A DNA stretch of 64,000 nucleotides from Sphingobium vermicomposti (GTDB lineage: Bacteria; Pseudomonadota; Alphaproteobacteria; Sphingomonadales; Sphingomonadaceae): NCBI RefSeq assembly GCF_011762025.1, contig NZ_JAASQR010000003.1, forward strand, positions 434,001 through 498,000. The letters run 5' to 3'. How positions within the stretch are numbered: the first letter of the stretch is position 1; each line of letters starts with the position of its first letter. The translations under genes and the position numbers were made by a program. Below are positions 27,451-36,257 of the stretch, piece by piece. Under the pieces are notes generated by a model that worked only from the letters and a program-made list of their open reading frames with translations, made no database searches and had not been told where the DNA came from.

Positions 27451-28214
27451 CGCAAACAGACCGGCCGGGATTCCGTGCCGCCCTTTCCAACAGGACGATG
27501 CAGATGACCCTTGGCGCTTTGGCCCTTCTTGCCGCAGCTGCGGGCACTTCGCTCGCGATGCAGAATAGCCAGGGGGTCAACGCGGGCGACAAGGCCGCAA
27601 TCGAACAGATTGTGCGCAACTATATTCTGGAACATCCCGAAATCATTCCCGAAGCGGTGGATCGGCTTCAGGCCAAGCGGATGGCGAACAATATCGACGC
27701 CAGCCGCCAGGCGATAGAAACGCCCTATGCCGGGGCGTGGGAAGGTGCCGCTAAGGGCGATGTCACGCTGGTCGAGTTTTTCGATTATGCCTGCGGCTAT
27801 TGCCGCGCATCCCTTCCCCACCTCACGCGGCTGGTGAATGAGGATAAGGGGCTGAAAATCGTCTATCGCGAGCTGCCGATCCTGTCCGACGACAGTGGCG
27901 ATGCGGCCAAGGTCTCGCTGCTGGCGGCGGAAAAGGGGCGATATATGCCGTTCCACCGCGCCCTGTACGAAGAAGGCAAGGTGACGCGCGAATCCATCCT
28001 GAAGGCTGCGTCCAGCGTCGGCATCGGTCGGGCAGAGGCGGAAGCGGCGATGGCCAGCGGCAAATATGACGCCGAAATTCAGTCGAACATCGCACTGGCG
28101 CAAAGGCTGCAGGCCAGCGGCACGCCGACCTTCGTCATCGGGGACCAGGTGTTGAACGGCGCGGTGGGATATGACGCGCTCAAAAAGGCGATCGAAACGG
28201 CGCGGAAGGAATAA
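27447..28214 (+). CDS. DsbA-family thiol-disulfide oxidoreductase
   Basis: A 255-residue exported thioredoxin-fold protein. An N-terminal membrane/signal segment (LGALALLAAAAGTSLAM) is followed by a helical stretch with YILEHPEIIPEAVDRL, typical of Com1/ScsC-like DsbA proteins. The active site is CGYC (FFDYACGYCRASLP), and the cis-proline loop is GTPTFVIGD. It is translationally coupled to the M48 protease gene by an ATGA overlap, which suggests the two act together in periplasmic protein quality control. Confidence 0.93.
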   Translation: MTQTDRPGFRAALSNRTMQMTLGALALLAAAAGTSLAMQNSQGVNAGDKAAIEQIVRNYILEHPEIIPEAVDRLQAKRMANNIDASRQAIETPYAGAWEGAAKGDVTLVEFFDYACGYCRASLPHLTRLVNEDKGLKIVYRELPILSDDSGDAAKVSLLAAEKGRYMPFHRALYEEGKVTRESILKAASSVGIGRAEAEAAMASGKYDAEIQSNIALAQRLQASGTPTFVIGDQVLNGAVGYDALKKAIETARKE

Positions 28215-28278
28215 AGGGGCGGCGAATGGCCGTCCCTGGAAGCCTTGCGAAAAGCGACTATCGCCGCCGCCAGCGCCA

Positions 28279-28307
28279 TTGACTCAAGGTCGCCTTTTGC
28301 CTATCGG
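28279..28307 (+). promoter_or_regulatory. Candidate sigma-70 promoter for the rpmH operon
   Basis: TTGACT (28279-28284) and TATCGG (28302-28307) are separated by 17 bases, giving a good -35 and a modest -10. It lies about 80 bases before the rpmH start. No other promoter as strong is seen between the DsbA-like gene and rpmH. Confidence 0.4.
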
Positions 28308-28387
28308 ACGCCCCCTGACATGCGGCTGCCCCGTTGCGGCCCTTTTTTGTCACGCCCGATTTTTACGTTTGCTTTGAGGAATGAACG

Positions 28388-28522
28388 ATGAAGCGCACCT
28401 ATCAGCCGAGCAATCTGGTTCGGAAGCGCCGTCACGGTTTCCGCGCTCGCATGGCGACCCCCGGTGGCCGCACTGTGCTGCGCGCCCGTCGCGCCCGTGG
28501 CCGCAAGAGCCTGAGCGCCTGA
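28388..28522 (+). CDS. rpmH: 50S ribosomal protein L34
   Basis: A 44-residue ribosomal protein: begins [20 protein letters not shown], contains [20 protein letters not shown] and ends SLSA. All are standard L34 features. GAGGA at 28376-28380 is 7 bases from the ATG, an ideal distance. The stop TGA overlaps a CTG in the frame of rnpA, which follows directly. A second ATG at 28381, in the rnpA frame, lies 7 bases upstream of this start. Confidence 0.98.
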   Translation: MKRTYQPSNLVRKRRHGFRARMATPGGRTVLRARRARGRKSLSA

Positions 28523-28989
28523 ACGACGCGCCGCCGACGCGCGCGCCTGCTATTTTAGGCCGGCGCGCCGATTTTCTGGCGGCGAATCGCGGACGGCGTG
28601 CACCCATGCCGGGTTTTGTCCTGCTGGTGCGCGAACGCGGCGATGGCGATCCGGCGATGCGTATCGGCATCACGGTCACAAAAAAGATTGGCGGCGCTGT
28701 CGTTCGTAACCGGATGAAGCGCCGTTTTCGCGTTCTGGCGCGGGAACTTCTCCCCATCCATGGCGTGGCTGGCGCGGATCATGTGCTGATCGGGCGGAAC
28801 GACGGCGTGGAGCGCGACTTTGCGCTGCTCCGGTCAGAGCTGGAAAAGGCGCTGCGCAAGGTGATGTCGCGACCTGCGGGCGATGCTCGCGGACCACGCA
28901 GGAATGCCGCCAGCGCCAGGGATGCAGCTGATGGCAAGAGCGGAACCGTGGCCGCTCCGGCATCGGGAAACGGGCCGGAACAGCGATGA
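28519..28989 (+). CDS. rnpA: Ribonuclease P protein component (start uncertain)
   Basis: Protein subunit of RNase P, which trims the 5' ends of pre-tRNAs. The core is clear: [39 protein letters not shown] and the RNR-containing [14 protein letters not shown] helix. The tail of about 40 residues is Ala/Arg/Gly-rich. No ATG, GTG or TTG lies in frame between 28381 and 28606, and starting at ATG 28606 would delete the conserved N-terminal helix. Options are CTG 28519 (overlapping the rpmH stop as CTGA, used here), ATT 28552, or ATG 28381, which would enclose all of rpmH. The stop overlaps the yidD ATG. Confidence 0.9.
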   Translation: MNDAPPTRAPAILGRRADFLAANRGRRAPMPGFVLLVRERGDGDPAMRIGITVTKKIGGAVVRNRMKRRFRVLARELLPIHGVAGADHVLIGRNDGVERDFALLRSELEKALRKVMSRPAGDARGPRRNAASARDAADGKSGTVAAPASGNGPEQR

Positions 28990-29198
28990 TCTCTCGCATC
29001 CTCATCCTGGTCGCTCGCATCTGGCAGCTTGGCCCTTCCCGCATCCTGCCGCCCACTTGCCGCTATGCTCCATCCTGTTCGGAATATGCGATTCAGGCGC
29101 TCCGTAAATATGGTGCGGTCAAGGGTAGCTGGCTGGCAACGAAGCGGCTAATGCGATGCCACCCATGGGGCGGTTCGGGTTACGATCCGGTTCCATAA
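28986..29198 (+). CDS. yidD: Membrane protein insertion efficiency factor YidD
   Basis: A 70-residue protein with the family pattern LPPTCRYAPSCSEYAIQAL and a closing RLMRCHPWGGSGYDPVP. It has an amphipathic N-terminal helix thought to sit on the inner membrane and helps YidC-dependent insertion. The start overlaps the rnpA stop (ATGA). It precedes yidC by about 30 bases, as in most bacteria. Confidence 0.96.
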   Translation: MISRILILVARIWQLGPSRILPPTCRYAPSCSEYAIQALRKYGAVKGSWLATKRLMRCHPWGGSGYDPVP

Positions 29199-29229
29199 TA
29201 TCGATTTCAATACGGCGGAGCCGACAATC

Positions 29230-30933
29230 GTGGACGACAAGAAGAATATCATTCTGGCGGTGCTGCTGACCGCGGCGATCCTGTTCGGCTGGCCCTATAT
29301 CGCCAATCATTTCTTTCCGGCGGCCAATCCGCCCGCCACGAAGATCGAAGGCGGCAAGACCAAGCCGCTGCCCAAGCCGGGTGCCGACCCGACGGCAGAC
29401 AGCCCTTCGGCCATCCGCGACCGCAATCTGGTGCTGCAGGAAAGCCCGCGCGTGCCGATCCGCACGCCCAAGTTGACCGGATCGATCAACCTGAAGGGCG
29501 CGCGCATCGACGACATCGTGCTGCCGACCTATGGCGAAACAATTGCGAAAAACTCACCCGCCGTCCGGCTTTACAGCCCGTCGGGGACGAAGGACGCGGC
29601 GTTCGCCGGGTTCGGCTGGCAGGGCGAAGGGTTGCAGCTGCCCGACGCCAGCAGCGTGTGGACGGCCCAGGGCACAGAGTTGACGCCCACCAGCCCGGTC
29701 ACGCTGCGCTGGAACAATGGCGCGGGCCAGAATTTCGAAATCCGCTTCACCGTCGACCAGAATTACATGATCACGGCCCAGCAGAAGGTATCGAACAGCG
29801 GCGCGGGCGTGGTGAGCGTGAAGCCTTATGGCTATGTCAGCCGGATGGGCATTCCGCACGATCCCGACACATGGACGATCCATATCGGGCCGATGGGCGT
29901 GTTCAACGGCGCGGCCAATTACGACGTCAACTATAAAGATCTGGATGAGGGTCCATCGACGCAGAGCTTCCAATCCACGGGCGGCTGGCTGGGCTTTACG
30001 GACAAATATTGGCTGTCCGCGCTGATACCCGATCAGAACACCGCCATTAGTGGGCAATTCCGCAAAGGCGCAGGCACTCAATATCAGGCGGATTACAGCT
30101 TGCAGCCCACCGTGCTGGCCCCTGGCAAGGCGATCACGCAGACCGCGCGCCTGTTTGTGGGCGCAAAGGAAGTGAAAACGCTGGAAGCCTATCAGGACGC
30201 AGGCGTTCCGCTGTTCGACCGCGCGATCGACTGGGGCTGGTTCTACTGGTTTGAAAAGCCGATCTTCGCATTGCTGCACTGGCTGTTCGAACATATCGGC
30301 AATTTCGGCGTCGCCATCATCTGCCTGACCTTCGTCGTCCGGGCGCTGATGTTCCCTGTCGCCCAGCGCCAATTTGCCAGCATGGCAGCGATGCGCGCGG
30401 TACAGCCCAAGATGAAGGCGCTGCAGGAAAAGCATAAGGACGATAAGCCCAAGTTGCAGCAGGAGATGATGGAGCTTTACAAGCGGGAGAAGGTGAACCC
30501 CCTCGCCGGCTGTCTGCCCATCTTCATCCAGATTCCGATCTTCTTCGCGCTGTACAAGGTGCTGCAGCTGACGATCGAAATGCGCCACCAGCCTTTCGTC
30601 CTGTGGATTCAGGATCTGTCCGCGCCCGATCCGCTGCACATTCTCAATCTGTTCGGCCTGCTGCCCTTCACGCCGCCGTCCTTCCTGGCGATTGGCGTGC
30701 TGGCGCTGCTGCTGGGCATTTCGATGTGGTTGCAATTCAAGCTGAACCCGGCCCAGATGGACCCGATGCAGCAGCAGATCTTTTCAATCATGCCGTGGAT
30801 GATGATGTTCATCATGGCACCCTTTGCCGCAGGGCTGCTGGTCTACTGGATCACCAACAACTGTCTGTCGATGCTGCAGCAATGGTGGCTGTACAAACGC
30901 CACCCCGTGCTGAGCACGGCAGCCGCGAAATAA
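29230..30933 (+). CDS. yidC: Membrane protein insertase YidC
   Basis: Inner-membrane insertase and chaperone, 567 residues. It starts with one membrane helix ([19 protein letters not shown]), then a large periplasmic beta domain (roughly residues 60-330, with [20 protein letters not shown]), then the conserved core: [32 protein letters not shown], the cytoplasmic helical hairpin [14 protein letters not shown] and [20 protein letters not shown] final helix pair ends in a basic tail. This is the long Gram-negative form. engB follows after 11 bases. Confidence 0.98.
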   Translation: MDDKKNIILAVLLTAAILFGWPYIANHFFPAANPPATKIEGGKTKPLPKPGADPTADSPSAIRDRNLVLQESPRVPIRTPKLTGSINLKGARIDDIVLPTYGETIAKNSPAVRLYSPSGTKDAAFAGFGWQGEGLQLPDASSVWTAQGTELTPTSPVTLRWNNGAGQNFEIRFTVDQNYMITAQQKVSNSGAGVVSVKPYGYVSRMGIPHDPDTWTIHIGPMGVFNGAANYDVNYKDLDEGPSTQSFQSTGGWLGFTDKYWLSALIPDQNTAISGQFRKGAGTQYQADYSLQPTVLAPGKAITQTARLFVGAKEVKTLEAYQDAGVPLFDRAIDWGWFYWFEKPIFALLHWLFEHIGNFGVAIICLTFVVRALMFPVAQRQFASMAAMRAVQPKMKALQEKHKDDKPKLQQEMMELYKREKVNPLAGCLPIFIQIPIFFALYKVLQLTIEMRHQPFVLWIQDLSAPDPLHILNLFGLLPFTPPSFLAIGVLALLLGISMWLQFKLNPAQMDPMQQQIFSIMPWMMMFIMAPFAAGLLVYWITNNCLSMLQQWWLYKRHPVLSTAAAK

Positions 30934-30944
30934 GGCGAGACCAG

Positions 30945-31592
30945 GTGAACGAGCAGGAACAGGCTGACCTGATAGAGGAAGCGCGCAAGGTTTTTGCCGG
31001 ACCGATCACCTTCCTCAAATCTGCGCCCGACCTCAAATTCCTGCCGGACATGTCCGTCAACGAAGTGGCGTTCGCGGGCCGGTCGAATGTGGGCAAATCG
31101 TCCCTGCTGAACGCGCTGACCGGCCGCAACGGCCTTGCCCGCACATCGAACACGCCGGGCCGGACGCAGGAACTGAACTTTTTCGACGTAGGCGATCCGC
31201 TGCGGTTCCGGCTGGTGGACATGCCGGGCTATGGCTATGCGCGCGCACCCAAAGACATTGTGCGCAAATGGCAGTTTCTGGTGAATGATTATCTGCGTGG
31301 CCGCGCCAAGCTGAAACGCACGCTGGTGCTGATCGACAGCCGCCACGGCATCAAGGATGTCGACACCGACATTTTCAACATGCTGGATGGGGCCGCCGTC
31401 AGCTATCGCATCGTGATGACCAAGGCGGACAAGGTGAAGGCCAGCCATCTGGCAGAGGTGACGCAGGCGACAGCCGACGCCATCCGCAAGCGTCCCGCCG
31501 CTCATCCCGACATCATCCTGACGTCGAGCGAAAAGGGCATGGGCATAGCCGAGTTGCGCGCGGCGGTTCTGGAAAGCGTGACGCAGGGCTAA
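30945..31592 (+). CDS. engB: Ribosome biogenesis GTPase EngB/YihA
   Basis: Essential GTPase of 215 residues that assists late 50S assembly. G1 is [17 protein letters not shown]2 [10 protein letters not shown]3 DMPGYGYA and G4 MTKADK. I chose GTG 30945 ([15 protein letters not shown]) with GGCGAG upstream because it begins the family; the frame is open upstream inside yidC. It closes the rpmH-yidC operon and is followed by a terminator. Confidence 0.95.
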   Translation: MNEQEQADLIEEARKVFAGPITFLKSAPDLKFLPDMSVNEVAFAGRSNVGKSSLLNALTGRNGLARTSNTPGRTQELNFFDVGDPLRFRLVDMPGYGYARAPKDIVRKWQFLVNDYLRGRAKLKRTLVLIDSRHGIKDVDTDIFNMLDGAAVSYRIVMTKADKVKASHLAEVTQATADAIRKRPAAHPDIILTSSEKGMGIAELRAAVLESVTQG

Positions 31593-31623
31593 GGGCGGGT
31601 CCGCGCCACGCTGGCCCTTTTTT
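31591..31623 (+). terminator. Terminator after engB
   Basis: AAGGGC (31591-31596, starting within the stop codon) pairs with GCCCTT (31613-31618), giving a stem with a partly structured loop, followed by further T residues to 31623. It marks the probable end of the rpmH-to-engB operon. Confidence 0.5.
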
Positions 31624-31704
31624 CGGGTCGGCTGAGCCGGATGATTGTGTTTGGAAGCCAGAGCCTTACTGTGCCGGGCCAATCCGACACAGGTTGAGAG
31701 AGCG

Positions 31705-33753
31705 ATGACCCGGCACATACCCTGGATCTTGATAGCGATCGTCGGCGCGGCTGCTTTGTCGGTGGTCGCCCTGTCCCGTGGTGAGGCCGTCAACGCGCTG
31801 TGGATCGTGGTTGCCGCGATCAGCAGCTTCCTGGTCGCCTACCGCTATTATGCGCTCTACATCGGTCGGGTCGTGATGCGGTTGGACGATGGCCGCCCCA
31901 CCCCCGCCGTGCGGCGCGCCGACGGGCTGGATTATGTGACCACGGACAGGGTGGTGCTGTTCGGTCATCATTTCGCGGCCATCGCAGGCGCAGGGCCTTT
32001 GGTCGGCCCGGTCCTCGCGGCGCAGATGGGCTATTTGCCGGGCACGATCTGGATCATCGCGGGCGTGGTGCTGGCAGGCGCGGTGCAGGATTTCATGGTC
32101 CTGTTCATCTCCATGCGCCGGGACGGCAAGTCGCTGGGCGAACTCATCCGCATGGAAATGGGTCAGGTGGCGGGCACGATCGCGCTGTTCGGTGCCTTCA
32201 TGATCATGGTCATCATCCTGGCCGTGCTGGCGCTGATCGTGGTGAAGGCGCTCGCCGAAAGCCCGTGGGGCATGTTCACCGTCGCGGCGACCGTGCCACT
32301 GGCGATGTTCATGGGTGCCTATACCCGTTGGATCAGACCGGGGCGGATCGGCGAAGTGTCGCTGATCGGGCTGGTCGGGTTGCTGGCGGCGATCGTTTAC
32401 GGCCAATCCATCGCGGCATCGTCCTTTTGGGGACCGGTCTTCACCTTCACCCCGTTGCAGCTTTGCTGGATCCTGATCGGCTATGGCGCGGTGGCGTCGG
32501 TGCTGCCGGTGTGGCTGTTGCTCGCGCCGCGCGATTATCTGTCGACCTTCCTCAAGATCGGCGCGATTGCCGCGCTGGCGATTGGCATCGTCATCATGGC
32601 CCCGCCGCTCAAAATGCATGCGGTGACGCAGTTTGTGAACGGCAACGGCCCGGTCTGGTCGGGCGGCCTGTTCCCCTTCCTGTTCATCACCATCGCCTGC
32701 GGGGCGGTGTCGGGCTTTCACGCGCTGATCGCGAGCGGGACCACGCCCAAGCTGATCGCGCGGGAAAGCGATGCGCCGATCATCGGCTATGGCGCGATGC
32801 TGATGGAAGCCTTTGTCGCAATCATGGCGCTGGTCGGTGCTTCGATCCTCGACCCCGGCATCTATTTCACCATGAACAGCCCGGCTGCGGTGATCGGCAC
32901 CGACGCCGCCAGCGCGGCGGCAGCCGTGACGGCAATGGGCTTTCCCATCGCGCCTGACGTCATCGCCCAGACGGCCAGGGACGTTGGCGAACATACGATC
33001 ATTTCGCGCACCGGCGGCGCGCCGACACTGGCGGTGGCGATGGCGGAGATTTTCTCCCATGTGGTGGGCGGACCCGCGATGAAGGCATTCTGGTATCATT
33101 TCGCGATCCTGTTTGAAGCGCTGTTCATCCTGACTGCGGTGGATGCGGGCACGCGCGCCGGACGATTCATGCTGCAGGACCTGATCGGGCTGGTGGTGCC
33201 GGCCTTCAAGGAAACGGCTTCCCTATTGCCCGGCCTGGTCGCGACCGCGCTGACGGTCGCGGCCTGGGGGTTTTTCCTGTATCAGGGGGTCACCGATCCG
33301 CTGGGCGGCGTTAACACGCTATGGCCAGTGTTCGGCATTTCCAACCAGATGCTGGCGGCCATCGCGCTGATGCTGGCGACGGCGGTGCTGTTCCGCATGA
33401 AGCGGGAACGCTATGCCTGGGTCACGATTGTGCCGACCGTCTGGCTGCTCATCTGCACCCTGTCAGCGGGGCTGTTGAAGCTGTTTTCCGCCGATCCCAA
33501 GGTCGGGTTCCTTGCCCATGCCGACCGGTTCAGCGCGGCTGCGGACAAGGGCGATGTGCTGGCCCCCGCCAAGTCGATGGCGGAAATGCGGCAGATCATC
33601 TTCAACGATCGGGTGGACGCTGGCCTAGTTGCGCTGTTTTTGGCGGTAGTGCTGTCGGTGCTGTTCTTCACCATCCGCTCCTGCCTGTCCGCAAGGCGGG
33701 ACGCCCAACCCACCGCCAGGGAAATCCCGGCGCAACTGGTGGCAGCGGAATGA
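31705..33753 (+). CDS. cstA: Carbon starvation protein CstA
   Basis: A polytopic inner-membrane transporter of 682 residues; CstA/BtsT proteins take up pyruvate or peptides. The family motif region HHFAAIAGAGPLVGPVLAAQ is near residue 90, followed by many helices, the AGAVQDFMVLFISMRRDGKS loop and SGFHALIASGTTPKLI. I chose ATG 31705 with GAGAGAG upstream; the frame is open to 31645. The stop overlaps the start of a YbdD-like gene, the typical cstA partner. Confidence 0.95.
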   Translation: MTRHIPWILIAIVGAAALSVVALSRGEAVNALWIVVAAISSFLVAYRYYALYIGRVVMRLDDGRPTPAVRRADGLDYVTTDRVVLFGHHFAAIAGAGPLVGPVLAAQMGYLPGTIWIIAGVVLAGAVQDFMVLFISMRRDGKSLGELIRMEMGQVAGTIALFGAFMIMVIILAVLALIVVKALAESPWGMFTVAATVPLAMFMGAYTRWIRPGRIGEVSLIGLVGLLAAIVYGQSIAASSFWGPVFTFTPLQLCWILIGYGAVASVLPVWLLLAPRDYLSTFLKIGAIAALAIGIVIMAPPLKMHAVTQFVNGNGPVWSGGLFPFLFITIACGAVSGFHALIASGTTPKLIARESDAPIIGYGAMLMEAFVAIMALVGASILDPGIYFTMNSPAAVIGTDAASAAAAVTAMGFPIAPDVIAQTARDVGEHTIISRTGGAPTLAVAMAEIFSHVVGGPAMKAFWYHFAILFEALFILTAVDAGTRAGRFMLQDLIGLVVPAFKETASLLPGLVATALTVAAWGFFLYQGVTDPLGGVNTLWPVFGISNQMLAAIALMLATAVLFRMKRERYAWVTIVPTVWLLICTLSAGLLKLFSADPKVGFLAHADRFSAAADKGDVLAPAKSMAEMRQIIFNDRVDAGLVALFLAVVLSVLFFTIRSCLSARRDAQPTAREIPAQLVAAE

Positions 33754-33935
33754 GCGCCTGGCTCCCCCGGATGCGGCGCATCGCCGCGATGATGGTCGGC
33801 ATGCCCGATTATGACGCCTATCTGGCCCATATGCGCAACCACCATCCCGGCCAGCCTGCAATGGACCGCACACAGTTTTTTCGGGAGCGGCAGGAGGCGC
33901 GCTATGGCGGTCGGAACGGCGGCAAGTGCTGCTGA
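33750..33935 (+). CDS. YbdD/YjiX family small protein (DUF466)
   Basis: A 61-residue protein with the family signature MVGMPDYDAYLAHMRNHHPG and a tail FFRERQEARYGGRNGGKCC. Its ATG overlaps the cstA stop (ATGA), the same coupling seen with ybdD in enterobacteria. It is thought to assist CstA-type transporters; the mechanism is not known. Confidence 0.95.
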   Translation: MSAWLPRMRRIAAMMVGMPDYDAYLAHMRNHHPGQPAMDRTQFFRERQEARYGGRNGGKCC

Positions 33936-33938
33936 GAG

Positions 33939-34862
33939 TCAGCCCCTGGCGTTGAACCCCGCGATCATGCCCGCCGCGATCGACAGGGCGATCTCCGCTG
34001 GCCCCACTGCGCCGATGTTCAGCCCGGCGGGTCCGTCAATCCGTGAAAGGTCGGCGGAGGAAAAGCCCATGGCGCTCAGCCGTTCGAGCCGAGCGGCATG
34101 GCTTTTGCGCGATCCCAGGGCGGCGACATAGCCGGTAGGCGCCCGCAGCGCGGCGGCGAGCGCGGGGTCGTCAATCTTGATGTCGTGGCTAAGCGTCACC
34201 ACGGCGGTGGACTCGCCCGGACGATAGGCGTCGATCGCCTCGTCAGGCCAGCGATCGTCCAATGCAATGCCGGGAAACCGCTCTTCGGTCAGGAAACGCC
34301 CGCGTGGATCGATGACGACCGGTGTGACGCCGATGGCCTGGGCCAGTGCGCTTAAGGACTGGGCGATCTGAACCGCGCCCACGATCAGCAGGCGGCGGGG
34401 CGGATCATAGCGATTGTGGAATTGGCCCTCGATCACTCCTTCGCGGGTGATGGCGGAGTCGAGGTCGGTGGACAAGGTGAGTGCCCTGCCCGCGTCGCTC
34501 GCCGCGATGATGCGATCGAATAATGTCGGCGCAAAACCTTCCTTTCCGACCGGCTGCACCAGCACACGAATCTCTCCACCGCAGGGCAACCCAACGGCCC
34601 ATGCATCGCCATCGGCCACGCCATAGCAAGCGAGATGGCCGGGCCGTCCGGCGATGACTTCCTCTGCGCGTTGCAGAATGTCCGATTCGACGCAGCCGCC
34701 AGAAATGCTGCCTTCGAAGCGACCGTCCTGGTGGATGATCATATGGCTGCCACGGGGGCGAGGTGCCGAACCCCAGGTGAAAATGACTGTCGCAAGCGCC
34801 ATGGGCGCGCCACGCCATTCCATCGCCTTGCGGATCACCGCGTCATTGTCATTCACCCGCAT
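33939..34862 (-). CDS. XdhC family protein
   Basis: A 307-residue protein of the XdhC/CoxF group, which insert or sulfurate the molybdenum cofactor of xanthine dehydrogenase-type enzymes. The N-terminal XdhC domain has ATVIFTWGSAPRPRGSHM and GSISGGCVESDIL; the C-terminal Rossmann domain has LLIVGAVQIAQSLSALAQ and VVTLSHDIKIDDPAL. No molybdenum hydroxylase lies beside it; a 2Fe-2S subunit of that enzyme class occurs alone at 61.3 kb. It is convergent with the cstA-ybdD pair. Confidence 0.93.
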   Translation of the reverse strand: MRVNDNDAVIRKAMEWRGAPMALATVIFTWGSAPRPRGSHMIIHQDGRFEGSISGGCVESDILQRAEEVIAGRPGHLACYGVADGDAWAVGLPCGGEIRVLVQPVGKEGFAPTLFDRIIAASDAGRALTLSTDLDSAITREGVIEGQFHNRYDPPRRLLIVGAVQIAQSLSALAQAIGVTPVVIDPRGRFLTEERFPGIALDDRWPDEAIDAYRPGESTAVVTLSHDIKIDDPALAAALRAPTGYVAALGSRKSHAARLERLSAMGFSSADLSRIDGPAGLNIGAVGPAEIALSIAAGMIAGFNARG

Positions 34863-34907
34863 GTCTCCTGCCGCCCGTAAATAGGCGCGCGCTGCCGCAG
34901 CGCCAAG

Positions 34908-35576
34908 CTAGCCGAGGCGGCGGCCGGTCCACACCACCCGGCCAACAATAGCGACCAGCGCCGGATCAATGTCGATCCAGTCGGGATAATGGGCGTTGTC
35001 GCTGAGTATGCTGAAGACACCCCGCCGCGGCCCGAGCGCGATGCGCTTTACCATCAGCACGCCATCCAGCCGCAGCACATAGACGCCGTCGCGCATCCGC
35101 GCGCCATCATCGTCATGGTCGACCATGATTTCGTCGCCATCGTTGAGCGTCGGGGCCATCGATTCCCCGTCCACCCGGATGATGGAGACGCGTTGCGGGC
35201 GGACGCCCAGATGCCGCAGCCAATTGGCGTCGAAAGCCATTGCGCCGGTCGCCCGTTCATCTTCGTCCAATGTTCCAGGGCCAGCGGACGCGCCCAGCGA
35301 AAGGCGCGGGATGGTGACCACGGCGGGCAGGGCGCGGGACCGGCGGATGGGCTCCGCCACTGATCCACCACCCAGTAATTGTTCGGCCACGCCGAAATAG
35401 CGGGCAAGGACGCGCCGGTCCTCTTCGTCCAGCTTACGGGGCGTGCCGCGCTTGATAAATTGCTGAATGTAGGCGGGATTGCGCTTCAGCAGCCGGGAGA
35501 GGTCGGCATAATTCTCCCCCCGCTCAGCGATGAGCCGTTCCAGCACGACGCGAGGATCTTGTCCATTACCGACCAT
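34908..35576 (-). CDS. S24 family (LexA-like) repressor with XRE-type helix-turn-helix
   Basis: A 222-residue repressor of the LexA/CI type. The N-terminal HTH covers roughly residues 10-65 (NYADLSRLLKRNPAYIQQFI). The C-terminal peptidase domain has the catalytic serine 139 (RVDGESMAPTL) and lysine 177 (LMVKRIAL). An Ala-Gly at 98-99 is a possible self-cleavage site. It is divergent from two small genes, with inverted and repeated TAGGA motifs between, so it probably represses itself and them. The HTH differs from SOS LexA, so I do not call it lexA. Confidence 0.9.
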   Translation of the reverse strand: MVGNGQDPRVVLERLIAERGENYADLSRLLKRNPAYIQQFIKRGTPRKLDEEDRRVLARYFGVAEQLLGGGSVAEPIRRSRALPAVVTIPRLSLGASAGPGTLDEDERATGAMAFDANWLRHLGVRPQRVSIIRVDGESMAPTLNDGDEIMVDHDDDGARMRDGVYVLRLDGVLMVKRIALGPRRGVFSILSDNAHYPDWIDIDPALVAIVGRVVWTGRRLG

Positions 35577-35592
35577 GTCTCATCCATAATGA

Positions 35593-35636
35593 TAGGATTT
35601 TTCCTAGACAAGTAGGAAATAGGTTTTCAGATAGGA
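35593..35636. promoter_or_regulatory. Operator-like repeats between the S24 repressor and the divergent operon
   Basis: An inverted repeat TTTCCTA-N6-TAGGAAA lies at 35600-35619. TAGG also occurs at 35593, 35620 and 35632 in the same short AT-rich stretch, giving up to five half-sites in 44 bases. The position, 24 bases upstream of the repressor start, fits autoregulation. Confidence 0.5.
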
Positions 35637-35691
35637 ATGCACCTGTCGAATCGCAGCGGGCGAATCGAACCGAATGAGGAGAAAGAAGGCC

Positions 35692-35877
35692 ATGCTGATC
35701 CGCACCGTTGAAAAATTCATGCGGGAGTTTGGCGTTCCACCCACGCGTTTTGGCCGCGAAAGCGTACGCGACCCGCGCTTGGTCTTCGATCTTCGTCAGG
35801 GCCGCGAGCCGGGCGAACGGATAAAGAGACGGATAGAACATTTCATGAACACGTATCGCAGGAGCGCCGGTCAATGA
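35692..35877 (+). CDS. Small HTH-like protein divergent from the S24 repressor
   Basis: A 61-residue basic protein. The stretch PTRFGRESVRDPRLVFDLRQ followed by GREPGERIKRRIEHFM resembles short alphaproteobacterial helix-turn-helix proteins, although I cannot name the family. ATG 35692 has a strong purine run (GAGGAGAAAGAAGG) before it; an ATG at 35674 lies inside that run and is less likely. Its stop overlaps the next gene by 4 bases. Confidence 0.75.
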   Translation: MLIRTVEKFMREFGVPPTRFGRESVRDPRLVFDLRQGREPGERIKRRIEHFMNTYRRSAGQ

Positions 35878-36245
35878 CAAGCATGGATATCGTCCGACGG
35901 CTGGACAATTTGGTCCCAAATGAAGCGAAGAGGATAGGCAGCCGCGACCCATTGCCCCGGCTTCTTGCACAGTTGGTGGCGCGTGCGGGCGAGCCGGTGA
36001 CCGTCGAGCGCGCGACCAGCCGCCCTTGGGCCAGCGCGCTGTTTGAAGGGCGCCGTCATGTCGTGGCTCTGCGGCTGACTGGCGTAGATGCGCGGGAGCG
36101 GCGCGTGCGCTTTGACGCCGGGCTGGAAGAGGCCGAGTGGACGCTGCCCGGCCATTTCGTCGCTGACATCAGCATAGATGAACAGCGATCGACACCGCAG
36201 GACGAGTGGATAGAGCTGTCCGCCCTGACCATCGAGGACTGGTGA
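35874..36245 (+). CDS. Hypothetical protein coupled to the small HTH-like gene
   Basis: A 123-residue soluble protein, not recognised. The N-terminal half is helical and basic (DIVRRLDNLVPNEAKRIG, LPRLLAQLVARAGEPVTVER); the C-terminal half looks like beta strands (HVVALRLTGVDARERRVRF, HFVADISIDEQ) and ends in an acidic DW. No membrane segment or signal. It starts at an ATGA overlap with the upstream gene, so the two are surely one operon, probably under the S24 repressor. Confidence 0.75.
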   Translation: MTSMDIVRRLDNLVPNEAKRIGSRDPLPRLLAQLVARAGEPVTVERATSRPWASALFEGRRHVVALRLTGVDARERRVRFDAGLEEAEWTLPGHFVADISIDEQRSTPQDEWIELSALTIEDW

Positions 36246-36257
36246 GGGCGCGGGCGG

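Noticed and set aside
31666-33099. Open frame of 477 codons opposite cstA
   Set aside because: Composition (His, Arg, Gln, Asp) is that of an antisense shadow of a membrane protein gene; cstA has full family support.
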